Shown one piece after another: positions 48,678 to 57,327 of a stretch of 64,000 nt of DNA (position 1 is the stretch's first letter; each line of letters begins with the position of its first letter). The position numbers were made by a program, and so were the translations under genes. The stretch lies in the IMG/VR virus record IMGVR_UViG_3300045971_000437, positions 1 to 64,000 of that record; one strand, 5' to 3'. A model generated the notes under the pieces. The model did no database searches, was not told the origin of the DNA, and worked only from the letters and a program-made list of their open reading frames with translations. Origin of the DNA: a virus.

Positions 48678-50546
48678 CTACCCAATTAACACTGATGCAT
48701 TGCCAAATTGTAAGCCACCATTGCCAACTTCAAAGTCTGTAATTTGACGTAGTAATTCATTTTGCTGTTCTGTAGCCATTGATAATAAGGTATCGCCATT
48801 CATTGTAATACCACCATTTGGACCAGGAAGATTACCATACTTCGTTCTAATCATACCTAACATTTCCATAAGCTCTGACATAGCCCAACCTTGAAGCCAC
48901 TGTTTAGCCCATCTGTCTAAAAGCAATTCTTGTTCAGTTCTTTCCATGACAACTTCTAGAACTACACGCTCTTCATCAGTATTAATTCTTCTTAGAATCA
49001 TTAACTGTCTAGAAGCTTCATCCCATGTAAACACTAAATTACCAGCAAATATCTTTTCAAACGTTTCTGATAATTGAGCCATTAAGTGAATAGAAAGTAG
49101 ATCAACGTTCTGAGTTTGAAATAATTGATTGAAGAATGCCTGTGCATATAAACCATTCTCTGAAGATAATGAACTGATACCAAGCATATTTACGCGGTGA
49201 ATTTTAATTATGTCAACAATCTTATCTGTCTTATCTCTAGGATCATTTAGGTAATAAGTCGATTGTCCACGTACAATTGTAAATGAAATATGTCTGTGCG
49301 AGTATGCATTATCAGCTCGACGTCTAAATTCATCAAGAGCATTATCAATGGCAATATTAAATTGTTCTTCAGATAACTCAACGCAGACTTGCGGGTAACC
49401 CATTTGATGCTTTAAGATTTTCATTAAGCGCAGACGCTCATCATATGAACCATCTGTACCAATACCAATTTTGTCCGATGTTGGTGCACCTTCTTCAGCT
49501 GTATCAGCTTTAACCCAAACACTTCCATCCCAAACAACCAAATCTTTAGCCGATGAATTATAGAAAAAATCTCCAATTGATGGGATTAAAGGATCAAATT
49601 GATTGGCGTATGTATCCCCAATGACAATGTTTTCCCATACAGCTGGACCAGTTAAAACTTGAATTAAATCTGGTGTAACTATAAACCAAGAACCCATAGT
49701 GAACACACTTAACTCGAAAGTTGGTGGTGCTGACTGCTGTTGTTTCTTTGTTAAATAAATAAAATCGCCGGCTATTGGGGATAATGGATACGCAGAAGCT
49801 AGCACAATGCTGTTAAACGGTACCCAAGTAGGTCCAAGTTTTACTCTTGTATTTAACGCGCTGCAGTTATTCCAAATACCACCACTAAAATATTTTAAAT
49901 TCAAATCAATTGAATTAAAAAATAGTTGCTTTTTAGAAATAGGTTCTCTTTGTCCAATTGGGACTGTTTTCTGATTAGATTGTACCCAAGCAGTAAGATT
50001 ATCATTCCACACCATTACTTGATTTGTTACTGGATCAAAGTATGCTTGTCCATTAGTTGGATTTTTTGGAACTACTACTGAAGTCGGTATCGATCCAGCA
50101 TATGAATCTGAACTTTTTTCGAAGCGTGATGATTCTAACGGATACGATTGAGTACCTATGGTATAATACTGAAGAACATTAGATGCTGCATGAATAGAAG
50201 CATAATACACTTTATTCGGATCAACATTGGAAACATCAACAGATAGATTTGTTGCAACATTATCACCGAAGAAGCCGTAAGCTGCTGCGATAATATGTGC
50301 ATGATCAATAGTATCAGCTGGTGCAGCCCAATTATTTGAAGCTAAATATTTCGTGCCATCTACTGGAAAATTCGATGCGCTGAATGTTTCTTCGGATAAC
50401 ATAACAACAAAACCATTATATGCTTGTGGTGTTGCTGGAATATTCCAAGTAACTCTTAATGTTGTAGAGTCTAATTTGTTTACTGCCACAGCCATACTGC
50501 GACCATCTATCCACAGTTCATGTGTTGTTAATTGAATATTAGCCAT
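48678..50546 (-). CDS. 13: Neck protein gp13 with N-terminal adhesin-like extension
   Basis: The C-terminal 270 residues are gp13: LKHQMGYPQVCVELSEEQF, DEFRRRADNAYS, TYYLNDPRDK, and MSELMEMLGMIRTKYGNLPG near the end. T4 gp13 has 309 residues; this chain has 622. The first 125 residues resemble a fibronectin-III/Ig-like beta sandwich. Residues about 165-350 contain three tail-fibre-like segments of the type FDPVTNQVMVWNDNLTAWVQ. The extension probably projects from the neck like an integrated whisker or adhesin. Confidence 0.85.
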   Translation of the reverse strand: MANIQLTTHELWIDGRSMAVAVNKLDSTTLRVTWNIPATPQAYNGFVVMLSEETFSASNFPVDGTKYLASNNWAAPADTIDHAHIIAAAYGFFGDNVATNLSVDVSNVDPNKVYYASIHAASNVLQYYTIGTQSYPLESSRFEKSSDSYAGSIPTSVVVPKNPTNGQAYFDPVTNQVMVWNDNLTAWVQSNQKTVPIGQREPISKKQLFFNSIDLNLKYFSGGIWNNCSALNTRVKLGPTWVPFNSIVLASAYPLSPIAGDFIYLTKKQQQSAPPTFELSVFTMGSWFIVTPDLIQVLTGPAVWENIVIGDTYANQFDPLIPSIGDFFYNSSAKDLVVWDGSVWVKADTAEEGAPTSDKIGIGTDGSYDERLRLMKILKHQMGYPQVCVELSEEQFNIAIDNALDEFRRRADNAYSHRHISFTIVRGQSTYYLNDPRDKTDKIVDIIKIHRVNMLGISSLSSENGLYAQAFFNQLFQTQNVDLLSIHLMAQLSETFEKIFAGNLVFTWDEASRQLMILRRINTDEERVVLEVVMERTEQELLLDRWAKQWLQGWAMSELMEMLGMIRTKYGNLPGPNGGITMNGDTLLSMATEQQNELLRQITDFEVGNGGLQFGNASVLIG

Positions 50547-50581
50547 TTGTTCCCTGCATTAATAAGTTAAAGTATATCTTA

Positions 50582-50589
50582 TATTTATT
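50582..50589 (-). promoter_or_regulatory. Late box (AATAAATA) of gp13
   Basis: Minus-strand AATAAATAT 36 bases before gp13, touching the stop of the epimerase-like gene. Confidence 0.5.
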
Positions 50590-50590
50590 G

Positions 50591-51484
50591 TTAATCATTT
50601 TTATAGCCCTCTTCTTTCCAAGTAGCTATGTAATCTAATACATTAATGGTTGCTTTCCATTTTCTTGGCCATAATCGTTTATCTGCTTTTGTTCTTACTG
50701 GCTCAACACGTCCTGGTCCATACAAAATCGGAACAATTCCAAAGGCTTCAGCTATATCCTTAACCGAAACAGAATCATCACCAGCTCCTAATTCGTAAGT
50801 ATGTTTATTAGTTTGCATAATCATTTCAGATCTGATTAATTTCAAACCATTAACTATATCATCTACATGGGTAAAATCTCTAGTATATGAACCATCACCA
50901 TTAATAACTATTGGTGTATATGCTAATAGAGATTTTTTGCACTGCTTAAGAAGTGTAGTTGCGTGTCCATAATCAGCTTCACCTGGACCATATACGTTAA
51001 ATAGTCTTGCTGCAACCGCATTGATATCAAAAGAATTTCTGTATGTTTCAAGCATCTGTTCTCCAATTTTTTTAGATAGGGCATATGGATTACGCGTGGA
51101 ATCAGCCCACACTGTAGAGCTACTAGATATAAAAATCAGTTTAGTATTTGGATGTCGTCTACAGTAACCTAATATTTCTATTAACGGATTAATATTATTG
51201 CTGAGAACTTCTTCAGGTTTTTCTAAACCTATAGACATTCTAGGTGTAGCAGCTAAATGATAAATTGTATCAAACTCTTCCGATGTATTATATAAAGATG
51301 GAAGAACTTCAATGCTATGAATTTCCTTCATTAAAATATAAGCATCCTTTATCTCAGTCTTTGACGCGAAGTTTGTCTTATCAACAATGTCACAGCATGT
51401 TACCCTATGACCATCCTCCATAAATGATTTTACTAGATGAGTGCCAATAAAACCATGTCCACCGGTGATAAGTATATTTGCCAT
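50591..51484 (-). CDS. NAD-dependent sugar epimerase/dehydratase (extended SDR)
   Basis: An extended short-chain dehydrogenase of 297 residues. The Rossmann motif GGHGFIG is at 8-14, the active site has SSSSTVWAD and NPYALSKK (the YxxxK pair), and FNVYGPGEADYG is typical of the UDP-glucose epimerase family. It probably interconverts or dehydrates nucleotide sugars. With the two glycosyltransferases in the window it suggests phage-directed glycan synthesis on fibres or the host surface. The exact sugar is not readable. Confidence 0.87.
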   Translation of the reverse strand: MANILITGGHGFIGTHLVKSFMEDGHRVTCCDIVDKTNFASKTEIKDAYILMKEIHSIEVLPSLYNTSEEFDTIYHLAATPRMSIGLEKPEEVLSNNINPLIEILGYCRRHPNTKLIFISSSSTVWADSTRNPYALSKKIGEQMLETYRNSFDINAVAARLFNVYGPGEADYGHATTLLKQCKKSLLAYTPIVINGDGSYTRDFTHVDDIVNGLKLIRSEMIMQTNKHTYELGAGDDSVSVKDIAEAFGIVPILYGPGRVEPVRTKADKRLWPRKWKATINVLDYIATWKEEGYKND

Positions 51485-51502
51485 TTGTCTGATGATTATT
51501 AA

Positions 51503-51510
51503 AATAAATA
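51503..51510 (+). promoter_or_regulatory. Late box (AATAAATA), plus strand
   Basis: AATAAATA 26 bases before the plus-strand 75-aa gene; AAGGA lies 6 bases before its ATG. Confidence 0.5.
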
Positions 51511-51535
51511 TTGATATTACTATTTAAGGATTTTT

Positions 51536-51763
51536 ATGTCAATACCTGATCGAATAAAAGCTAAGCCTCATATGTTCATGCCAGGTCAGACAGTACAGGG
51601 TGCTGTCAAACAATACAACCTGTATGATACTACTAAGGAAGAAATAATAGAACTAATGGCGCAGTTTAATAAGATTAACGATAATGCAATACCTAAACCT
51701 GGTATGAATATGATGATACCGATTTTGTCGAGACACTGTGAAACTGTCTTTGGACAAAAATAA
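51536..51763 (+). CDS. Small LysM-like protein
   Basis: The 75-residue protein contains FMPGQTVQGAVKQYNLYD, a helix IIELMAQFNKIND and IPKPGMNMMIPIL. This follows the LysM order (GDT...IA..., helix, PGq.L.IP). T4-like baseplate wedge gp53 and other virion proteins use LysM-like folds. It stands alone on the plus strand with a late promoter and a terminator, so it may be a small tail component or a cell-wall binder. Confidence 0.6.
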   Translation: MSIPDRIKAKPHMFMPGQTVQGAVKQYNLYDTTKEEIIELMAQFNKINDNAIPKPGMNMMIPILSRHCETVFGQK

Positions 51764-51786
51764 AGCTGCTTAAATAAGCAGCTTTA
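51761..51786. terminator. Bidirectional terminator
   Basis: TAAAGCTGCTTA-AA-TAAGCAGCTTTA, a perfect 12-bp stem between convergent genes. Confidence 0.85.
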
Positions 51787-51790
51787 AGAA

Positions 51791-52000
51791 CTAATTAAGA
51801 TATTCCAAAAGAACATCTATTTTACCTTCTAGTTCAACCTTTTTAACAGATAAGCTAGCGATAGCAGCCTGAACTTTATCGTGCCCATGTGTTGATGCAT
51901 ATTTCTTAAAATCAACTATTTGTAAATGCGTAATAGTTGCTGATACCAATTTGTGTTCCGCTATCAGCGAGTCACAATATTCTTTAGTGAATATGTCCAT
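51791..52000 (-). CDS. Hypothetical helical protein, 69 aa
   Basis: A helical, Lys/Glu-rich protein. The start at 52000 (MDIFTKEY) is chosen because AAGGA lies 7 bases upstream and because a GATAAATA late box at 52059-52066 would start RNA downstream of the alternative ATG at 52054. No known motif. Confidence 0.6.
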   Translation of the reverse strand: MDIFTKEYCDSLIAEHKLVSATITHLQIVDFKKYASTHGHDKVQAAIASLSVKKVELEGKIDVLLEYLN

Positions 52001-52058
52001 GTGCAATTCCTTTTTCTTATCTGATGTTTTAAATATACGTGAAAATAGTTTCATAGTA

Positions 52059-52066
52059 TATTTATC
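52059..52066 (-). promoter_or_regulatory. Late box (GATAAATA)
   Basis: Minus-strand GATAAATA about 60 bases before the 69-aa gene; same variant as the pair at 25.5 kb. Confidence 0.45.
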
Positions 52067-52089
52067 CAAACATAATCAGAGAAAAGAAT

Positions 52090-52329
52090 CTATTCTGTAT
52101 ATCCTCTGCTTTTTGCTCTCATGCCACTTAAAATGATTTGAGATTTTGGATCAGTTACATATTTGGATAATACTGGATCTTTTTCAGGATTATCTCTAAA
52201 CACGTAACCTGGACGTTTAGCACCAATGTTCTTAATAACTTTTTTCGTATTGGCATCTAATAGATAAAAGTCATCATCATTGAATGCTTCCGCTATAACA
52301 GCAAATGAATGTAATTCAAATAATTTCAT
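52090..52329 (-). CDS. Small cargo-like protein, 79 aa
   Basis: It begins MKLFELHSFAVIAEAF. IAE followed by Ala is the exact cut sequence of T4 internal proteins (FIAE-A). The rest is a small protein (YLLDANTKKVIKNIGAKRPG) with no known motif. It is co-transcribed with the 94-aa cargo-like gene. Confidence 0.6.
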   Translation of the reverse strand: MKLFELHSFAVIAEAFNDDDFYLLDANTKKVIKNIGAKRPGYVFRDNPEKDPVLSKYVTDPKSQIILSGMRAKSRGYTE

Positions 52330-52341
52330 TTTGTTTCCTCT

Positions 52342-52626
52342 TTACATTTCCTGATCAGCAGGAATAAAATATGTTTGTTTTTCTTCTTTGTTAGGTGGAT
52401 CGACCCTAGCAAATATCTTATCTGCAACTTTAAACAAGCTGATAATCCAAGGACCAACAGCCGTATCAATTAATTTATGCTGCGTTTCTTTAGCTCGCTG
52501 TAATAGTTTATCATCGACATCATCAACAACTCTAATGTCTAAAGTTCCTAATAAATCCCTAGCTATTAATGCTGCTTGTTGTCTAATAGCCATTTCTGTT
52601 AGAAACTCTTTGAATGTTATTTTCAT
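52342..52626 (-). CDS. Small cargo-like protein, 94 aa
   Basis: The N-terminus MKITFKEFLTEMA is a strong form of the targeting peptide with a predicted cut after FLTE. The body is a small alpha/beta protein (LGTLDIRVVDDVDDKLLQRA) with no recognised motif. It overlaps the glycosyltransferase stop by 4 bases. Confidence 0.6.
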   Translation of the reverse strand: MKITFKEFLTEMAIRQQAALIARDLLGTLDIRVVDDVDDKLLQRAKETQHKLIDTAVGPWIISLFKVADKIFARVDPPNKEEKQTYFIPADQEM

Positions 52627-53807
52627 AATCTATGTTCGCGATGCTCTAATATTGAATTAATGGCATCACATACAGCAATATAACTTCTCTTATTATATGC
52701 ATTCAAACCAGTCTGATTAACATTATGTCGTCCTTCTCTGGAATCTTTAATAGCTACTTCCATCTTGTAAACGATGTCATTTACATTTGTTGGGTCTGCA
52801 TAATATCTTGATGAGACCCAATCGATTTCTTTCGATACAACAACTGGTACACCAACTGAAACTGCATCTGCAGATACAATATTGAATGTTTCGCTGAAAC
52901 TTACTTGCAACGATATATCCATCTTATCCATGAGCTGAATAAATTCTACGTGTGGCATCCATTCATGTTCAATTAAAGTTGCATGCTGAGAATTTTTAAA
53001 CACGGCTCTAATATTCTTAATTGAAGGATTTCCACCATCGCCCTCAACTCGACCAGAGTTAATGTGGAAGTAAACATGAATATCATTTTTCTTAGCATAG
53101 CGAACTGCTGCTGTCGCTTGGACTAATTGATTTTTAAGAAGTCTAATAGCACCGAAGCATCCCACATTGATCTCTTTCTTTGGATCTCTGTGATTATGTT
53201 CAATGATTTTTGCACAATGAATTCCTAAAAAGTGAAGAACATTTCCAAAGAAGCTATGTTCTACCTGTCTGTGCGGTAGTTCTCCAACAAAATTTTCTGC
53301 AATATAATAGTTAGGGAAATACAAGATTTTCTGTTCTACTTTTCTATCTTGCCTATCAGTGTAATTTTCGAGAACGATATCAGTCAAATCCTCTAATGAT
53401 GATCTGGTGTTAGTTGCTATGTAAACATTTTTAATGGCTACATATCGGCTAAGCCAGTCTAAAGCGTTACCTTCGCCAGCTAAAAACGGCATGTTACTAT
53501 GTCCACGAATTAACCACTTAACTTTTGGATGAAGTTTGGTAAGTATTTCAAATTTCTCCGGTACAACCCAAACAGCTTCAATTACAACTAGATCAGGCTT
53601 AAATGAATTTACTTCTCTATCAATATCATTATTATCCTTAACTTGAATCAATTTTGATTCACAATGCTTTCCATCTAATCCATGTATCTCAAGCATCTCA
53701 GTTATCATGCTTGCAGAATTATATAGACCGGACGATAGGCCACCTCCGTGACTATATGGACCATTATTGTTATCACGATATTTTAATATAAAAAGTATTT
53801 TTTTCAT
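52623..53807 (-). CDS. GT-B (GT4-like) glycosyltransferase
   Basis: A 394-residue protein starting MKKILFILKYRD with the N-terminal GGGLSSGLYNSA loop of GT4 enzymes. It has an inter-domain strand NVGCFGAIRLLKNQLVQATAA and a C-terminal E-x7-E-like region FSETFNIVSADAVSVGVPVV. It probably transfers a sugar from a nucleotide sugar. The start at 53807 lies just after a late promoter; the frame extends 32 codons upstream through that promoter and is not used. It lies in a virion region, supporting glycan decoration of virion or host. Confidence 0.82.
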   Translation of the reverse strand: MKKILFILKYRDNNNGPYSHGGGLSSGLYNSASMITEMLEIHGLDGKHCESKLIQVKDNNDIDREVNSFKPDLVVIEAVWVVPEKFEILTKLHPKVKWLIRGHSNMPFLAGEGNALDWLSRYVAIKNVYIATNTRSSLEDLTDIVLENYTDRQDRKVEQKILYFPNYYIAENFVGELPHRQVEHSFFGNVLHFLGIHCAKIIEHNHRDPKKEINVGCFGAIRLLKNQLVQATAAVRYAKKNDIHVYFHINSGRVEGDGGNPSIKNIRAVFKNSQHATLIEHEWMPHVEFIQLMDKMDISLQVSFSETFNIVSADAVSVGVPVVVSKEIDWVSSRYYADPTNVNDIVYKMEVAIKDSREGRHNVNQTGLNAYNKRSYIAVCDAINSILEHREHRL

Positions 53808-53863
53808 TTTACTGCTCTTCGGGTTGATGATAGTGGATGTGTGTAACGTTTTTATTATAAATC

Positions 53864-53916
53864 TATTTATACATCTATCTCCGGAGCAAAAATAAACCTG
53901 CAAAAAGAGCAGGCTT
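53864..53916 (-). promoter_or_regulatory. Terminator/late-promoter junction, copy 1
   Basis: An 8-bp stem AAGCCTGC/GCAGGTTT (53894-53916, one G-U) with U-rich tail TTTATTTTTG ends the preceding cargo unit. The palindrome CTCCGGAG and TATAAATA (53864-53871) follow. About 40 bases nearly repeat the junction at 54963-55019. Confidence 0.75.
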
Positions 53917-53928
53917 ATCAGTGTTTAT

Positions 53929-54594
53929 TTAGGCAGCTTTAATTCCGATTACATGGTATTCTAAACCCAAAGCTTTAGCTAATTTCTTCGCTTTAGATAC
54001 ATGCTTTGCAGTCACAGCTCCTTCTAAAGCACCCTTAAACATTTCTAAATCTGAACCATCTTTTGATCCAAATTTATTGCCACGTTTAAAGAATGCTCCA
54101 GCAAAAATATCGTCAATTGCATCTGCAAAATTTTCTTTAGTAGCCTTTAATTTGCCTTCTTTAGCATTTCCAAGTGCATCATATTCAGTTGGAGTTCCAT
54201 CTGGCTGGGTATGATAGTTTGAAGACTTAGAATCAAATCTATCCCAACCACTATTAGCTTCTTTTATATCTGAAGATGAGATTGCAATTTGCCATGGAGT
54301 GTCGTGATCTTTCCCAGTAAAAAGATCTCGTTGAACAACCTTTACTTTCCAACCACCAAAACCAGCTTTTGATAATCTGTTTGCAATTACTTTCGCGGCA
54401 GTTTCACTCTGAAGCGGGGTTGATTCTTGAGTCACCCATTCAACTTCTCTCTTATTTGGAAAAACATCCCAAGATTTAAAACGACTGGCATCTGGAAGAA
54501 ACTTCTCAGATCCTCTAACTACTGCTTCAATTGCTTTAGTTTCAGCCTTGATGTCAACAGCTTCATTTATTTGAATTAATTCTTTTAATAACAT
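53929..54594 (-). CDS. Cargo-like protein, 221 aa
   Basis: It begins MLLKELIQINEAVD, the LLKELL form of the targeting peptide with a cut expected after INE. The body is Lys/Asp-rich with WKVKVVQRDLFTGKDHDTPW and a helical C-terminus (KAKKLAKALGLEYHVIGIK). No known motif. The start at 54594 is next to the previous stop; the longer frame start is inside the upstream gene. Confidence 0.6.
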   Translation of the reverse strand: MLLKELIQINEAVDIKAETKAIEAVVRGSEKFLPDASRFKSWDVFPNKREVEWVTQESTPLQSETAAKVIANRLSKAGFGGWKVKVVQRDLFTGKDHDTPWQIAISSSDIKEANSGWDRFDSKSSNYHTQPDGTPTEYDALGNAKEGKLKATKENFADAIDDIFAGAFFKRGNKFGSKDGSDLEMFKGALEGAVTAKHVSKAKKLAKALGLEYHVIGIKAA

Positions 54595-54595
54595 T

Positions 54596-54928
54596 TTAGT
54601 CTTCCTTATCCGTGAAGATTGATTGATCCACATTTACTCCAAAACCACCGGTTAAATCATAGACATTAATATTTTCTACTTTGCTTCCGTGTACATCACA
54701 GCTAAATTCTACTGTTCCTTTTCCATGCTTAGAAGGATTGTCAAGGTTTTCCCAATTGAAAAATCCTTTGTAGTGATTTTGTTCTCTATTATAATTGTCA
54801 AGAGATATAAAATCAAAATCAATTTCTGGAACCAAGTCATTCATATAGCCAGACATTTTATCCATTATAACTTGATGTTGTTTTTCATCAGTAGACTCTT
54901 TCAAAGCTAATAATTCTTTTAGTAACAT
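54596..54928 (-). CDS. Cargo-like protein, 110 aa
   Basis: It begins MLLKELLALKEST, very close to the 193-aa and 211-aa cargo candidates. The rest is acidic with no motif. It is the first gene after the duplicated terminator/late-promoter junction downstream of gp23. Confidence 0.6.
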   Translation of the reverse strand: MLLKELLALKESTDEKQHQVIMDKMSGYMNDLVPEIDFDFISLDNYNREQNHYKGFFNWENLDNPSKHGKGTVEFSCDVHGSKVENINVYDLTGGFGVNVDQSIFTDKED

Positions 54929-54962
54929 TTTAATTTCCTAACCAGGGATTAATTGATAGATC

Positions 54963-55019
54963 TATTTATACATCCAACTCCGGAGCCAAAATAAACCTGC
55001 CGAAGCAGGTTTATTTTGG
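54963..55019 (-). promoter_or_regulatory. Terminator/late-promoter junction, copy 2
   Basis: A perfect 15-bp stem CCAAAATAAACCTGC with CGAA loop (54986-55019) ends the gp23 transcript. CTCCGGAG and an exact TATAAATA (54963-54970) follow, driving the 110-aa gene. Confidence 0.8.
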
Positions 55020-55030
55020 AGCTTTTTCGA

Positions 55031-56269
55031 TTAAACGAAAGAAAGATTTGCTACACTTATGCGACCATAATAGTCAGCTGAATTGCCAAGAGATGTTGCG
55101 CTAGAGGTAAATGTTGCTTTACCGTAACGAGTCATCAATGAAACGTGAGGGTTGAACGTATTAGGATCAACAACAACACCAGAAGACATCAATGGTACGT
55201 ATGGGCAGTAGAAGTAACCTGAATCCATTTCACCAGAACCACCTTTGTAACCAATCAAGATTGGCTCAGTACCTGCATCGTGGTAGATGTATGTGTAAAC
55301 TTTGATAGAACCGTTTAAAGTACCAACAAGTTTAGTGTTGTTTGGACCATCGAAGGAACCAGCAACAGCAGGAGCAAATACTGATTTAGATGCTGACTGC
55401 AATACTGATACAACTAATGGAGAAACTACGATCCAGTTAGCTGGGCCACGGCGTGTTTTACGTGCGATTTCGTTAGAAATCTTGTTGATAAGAACACCAA
55501 GAACTGCATGACGATCACCAACATAGTTAGGAACACCAGTGAAGGTACCTGCCATGTCGAAAGAATCAGTAGTACCTGCAAGTGCGATCAAATCATTGAT
55601 GATTTCATTGTCGATTTCAGAAACGATTGCTGAAGATAATGAAGAAGTGATTTCAGCTTCAAGGTCAAGACCATGAGATGCTTTCAAATCTTGCATTGCT
55701 TCTGGAGTCCAACGAGCTTGTAGCTTACGTGAACCAGCAGTAACAGTTTGTTTCAATACTTCAAGTGTTAATGAACGACCACCGAATGCTTCATAGTCAG
55801 ATGTTGATGCAGCCACACCTGTTGAAGTACCTGCAGCTGGACCACCGGAAGGAGCTGGTGCATCAGATGTAGAATAGAAACGTTTAGTCTTCGAATTGTT
55901 ACCGAAGATTTCATCGCCTGTATTGATGTCATCTGCTAAGCCGCCATTTAAAGTACCTGGAAGTGCAGTTGTAACAACGTTATCAGCGAATAAGAAACGC
56001 ATAGAATACACAAGACCTACTGGACCAGACATTGGCTGAACACCTACCAATTCTGTTGCAATAGTTCCAGGGATAATACGTCGAATCATTGGGATTACGA
56101 TTTTCTGGAAGTTGCCGATAGCACCTGCAGCATTAGTACCTGCTCCAGCTGTTTCTTTCAAGTGTTGCATTTGGTTTTCTAGTACTGGACCGAGAATACG
56201 CTTCTTGTTTTCAGGCAAACCCTCAAGAAGTGTATCTTTGGTTTCTTGCCAATTTTCAAATAGTTCCAT
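55031..56269 (-). CDS. 23: Major capsid protein gp23
   Basis: The HK97-fold shell subunit, 412 residues (T4: 521). The N-terminal 39 residues (MELFENWQETKDTLLEGLP...) are a short delta domain; HLKE followed by Thr40 fits the gp21 cut. FQKIVIPMIRRIIPGTIATELVGVQPMSGPVG is the gp23 signature, and QARWTPEAMQDLKASHGLDLE-type sequence follows. T4 gp23 needs gp31 with GroEL, consistent with the GroES-like gene at 690. It ends at a strong terminator and is preceded by gp22. Confidence 0.96.
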   Translation of the reverse strand: MELFENWQETKDTLLEGLPENKKRILGPVLENQMQHLKETAGAGTNAAGAIGNFQKIVIPMIRRIIPGTIATELVGVQPMSGPVGLVYSMRFLFADNVVTTALPGTLNGGLADDINTGDEIFGNNSKTKRFYSTSDAPAPSGGPAAGTSTGVAASTSDYEAFGGRSLTLEVLKQTVTAGSRKLQARWTPEAMQDLKASHGLDLEAEITSSLSSAIVSEIDNEIINDLIALAGTTDSFDMAGTFTGVPNYVGDRHAVLGVLINKISNEIARKTRRGPANWIVVSPLVVSVLQSASKSVFAPAVAGSFDGPNNTKLVGTLNGSIKVYTYIYHDAGTEPILIGYKGGSGEMDSGYFYCPYVPLMSSGVVVDPNTFNPHVSLMTRYGKATFTSSATSLGNSADYYGRISVANLSFV

Positions 56270-56288
56270 TGAATATCTCCTTGTGGAA

Positions 56289-57170
56289 TTAGTTAGTCAT
56301 ACCAGCAAGTTTTCTCAAATGAGCAAACTTATCTGATACAGGTGAAGGTTGAACCAATGTTGGTGCATCCCCTGTTAAAACAACCGACTCAGTTAACTGG
56401 GCTGGCTTTTCTACTGCGATAGCAGCTGGTGCTGAAGCATCTTCTTTCAAAATACGATCGATGAACTGAGCATATGCTTCTTCAAGACGTGCAGTTTTAA
56501 CTGATTGAAGAACGAACAACATCTGTTCTTTCTTTTTGCCAGTCAATGGTGCAAGCATTTTTTCTAGTTTAGCTTCACGAACTAAAGTAGCTTGAGATTC
56601 CTCTAAAGTACCGATAGTCTGTTCTGCATCTTCTAGTTTAGCAATTGCTACAGCCAATTTAGCCTGTACTGAATCTTCATCAGTATGGGACTTATTAAAT
56701 TCTGTTGCATATGCTTCGAATATTTTGCGGCCAAACTCATTTTGTTTGACAATTTCTAGGTCTTCGCGAAGTTCTTCGAACTCTTCATTAAGACGTAGCT
56801 CAAAGAAAGCGTCCATCTTATCGACAAGTTTGTCTAGTTCTTCTGAAAGCGTTGCTGCGATTGAGTGTTTTTCTTCAACGATCTTTTCTGCATATTCTGC
56901 TTCGAGGTCGCGGAAACGTTCAATATCATTTTTAAGTTCTTGAATTTCTTCATCGAGCTTTTTAGATACAAACGATTCAACATTTTCAATCAAAGAATCA
57001 CGTTCGCTGGTCCACTGTTCGGCAATTTCAGCTCGTACTGTCATAGACACTTCTTCGCGAACAATAGTTTTATATTGTTCAACAGAAGCTGTCCACTCGG
57101 TAGAAATTGAAGCTTTTGCTTCTTCACTTAGTAGATCAGAGTTTAGCAATTTCTGAAGGATTTCATCCAT
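56289..57170 (-). CDS. 22: Prohead scaffolding core protein gp22
   Basis: A 293-residue, almost wholly helical, acidic protein (T4: 269) with long coiled coils, lying directly before gp23 as in T4. It forms the core on which the shell assembles and is digested by gp21; many (L/I)xE sites are present. The C-terminus ends FAHLRKLAGMTN, a motif also found at the N-termini of two nearby small core proteins, suggesting it binds shell or portal. Confidence 0.88.
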   Translation of the reverse strand: MDEILQKLLNSDLLSEEAKASISTEWTASVEQYKTIVREEVSMTVRAEIAEQWTSERDSLIENVESFVSKKLDEEIQELKNDIERFRDLEAEYAEKIVEEKHSIAATLSEELDKLVDKMDAFFELRLNEEFEELREDLEIVKQNEFGRKIFEAYATEFNKSHTDEDSVQAKLAVAIAKLEDAEQTIGTLEESQATLVREAKLEKMLAPLTGKKKEQMLFVLQSVKTARLEEAYAQFIDRILKEDASAPAAIAVEKPAQLTESVVLTGDAPTLVQPSPVSDKFAHLRKLAGMTN

Positions 57171-57288
57171 GCGTTTCTCCTTTGTTTTAATTGGGAAATT
57201 AGAGACTTGAAATAGCCGCCTCTAACGGCTTGAATTTTAACGCATTTGACAAAATAAACTGTACAAACTCGCATTAACCGTACGAATT

Positions 57289-57296
57289 TATTTATA
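57289..57296 (-). promoter_or_regulatory. Late promoter (TATAAATA) of gp22-gp23
   Basis: Exact minus-strand TATAAATA 119 bases before gp22; the leader in between has a small hairpin AGCCG/CGGCT (57214-57230). Confidence 0.6.
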
Positions 57297-57327
57297 AGGA
57301 AGCGCAAAAATTCATTAAAAACTTTAC

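Noticed and set aside
52001-52069. Longer start for the 69-aa protein
   Set aside because: A late box at 52059-52066 would start RNA at or below the upstream ATG, and the ATG at 52000 has a better ribosome site.
53808-53903. N-terminal extension of the GT-B glycosyltransferase
   Set aside because: The 32 extra codons run through the late promoter box at 53864-53871, and the natural start MKKILFIL is at 53807.
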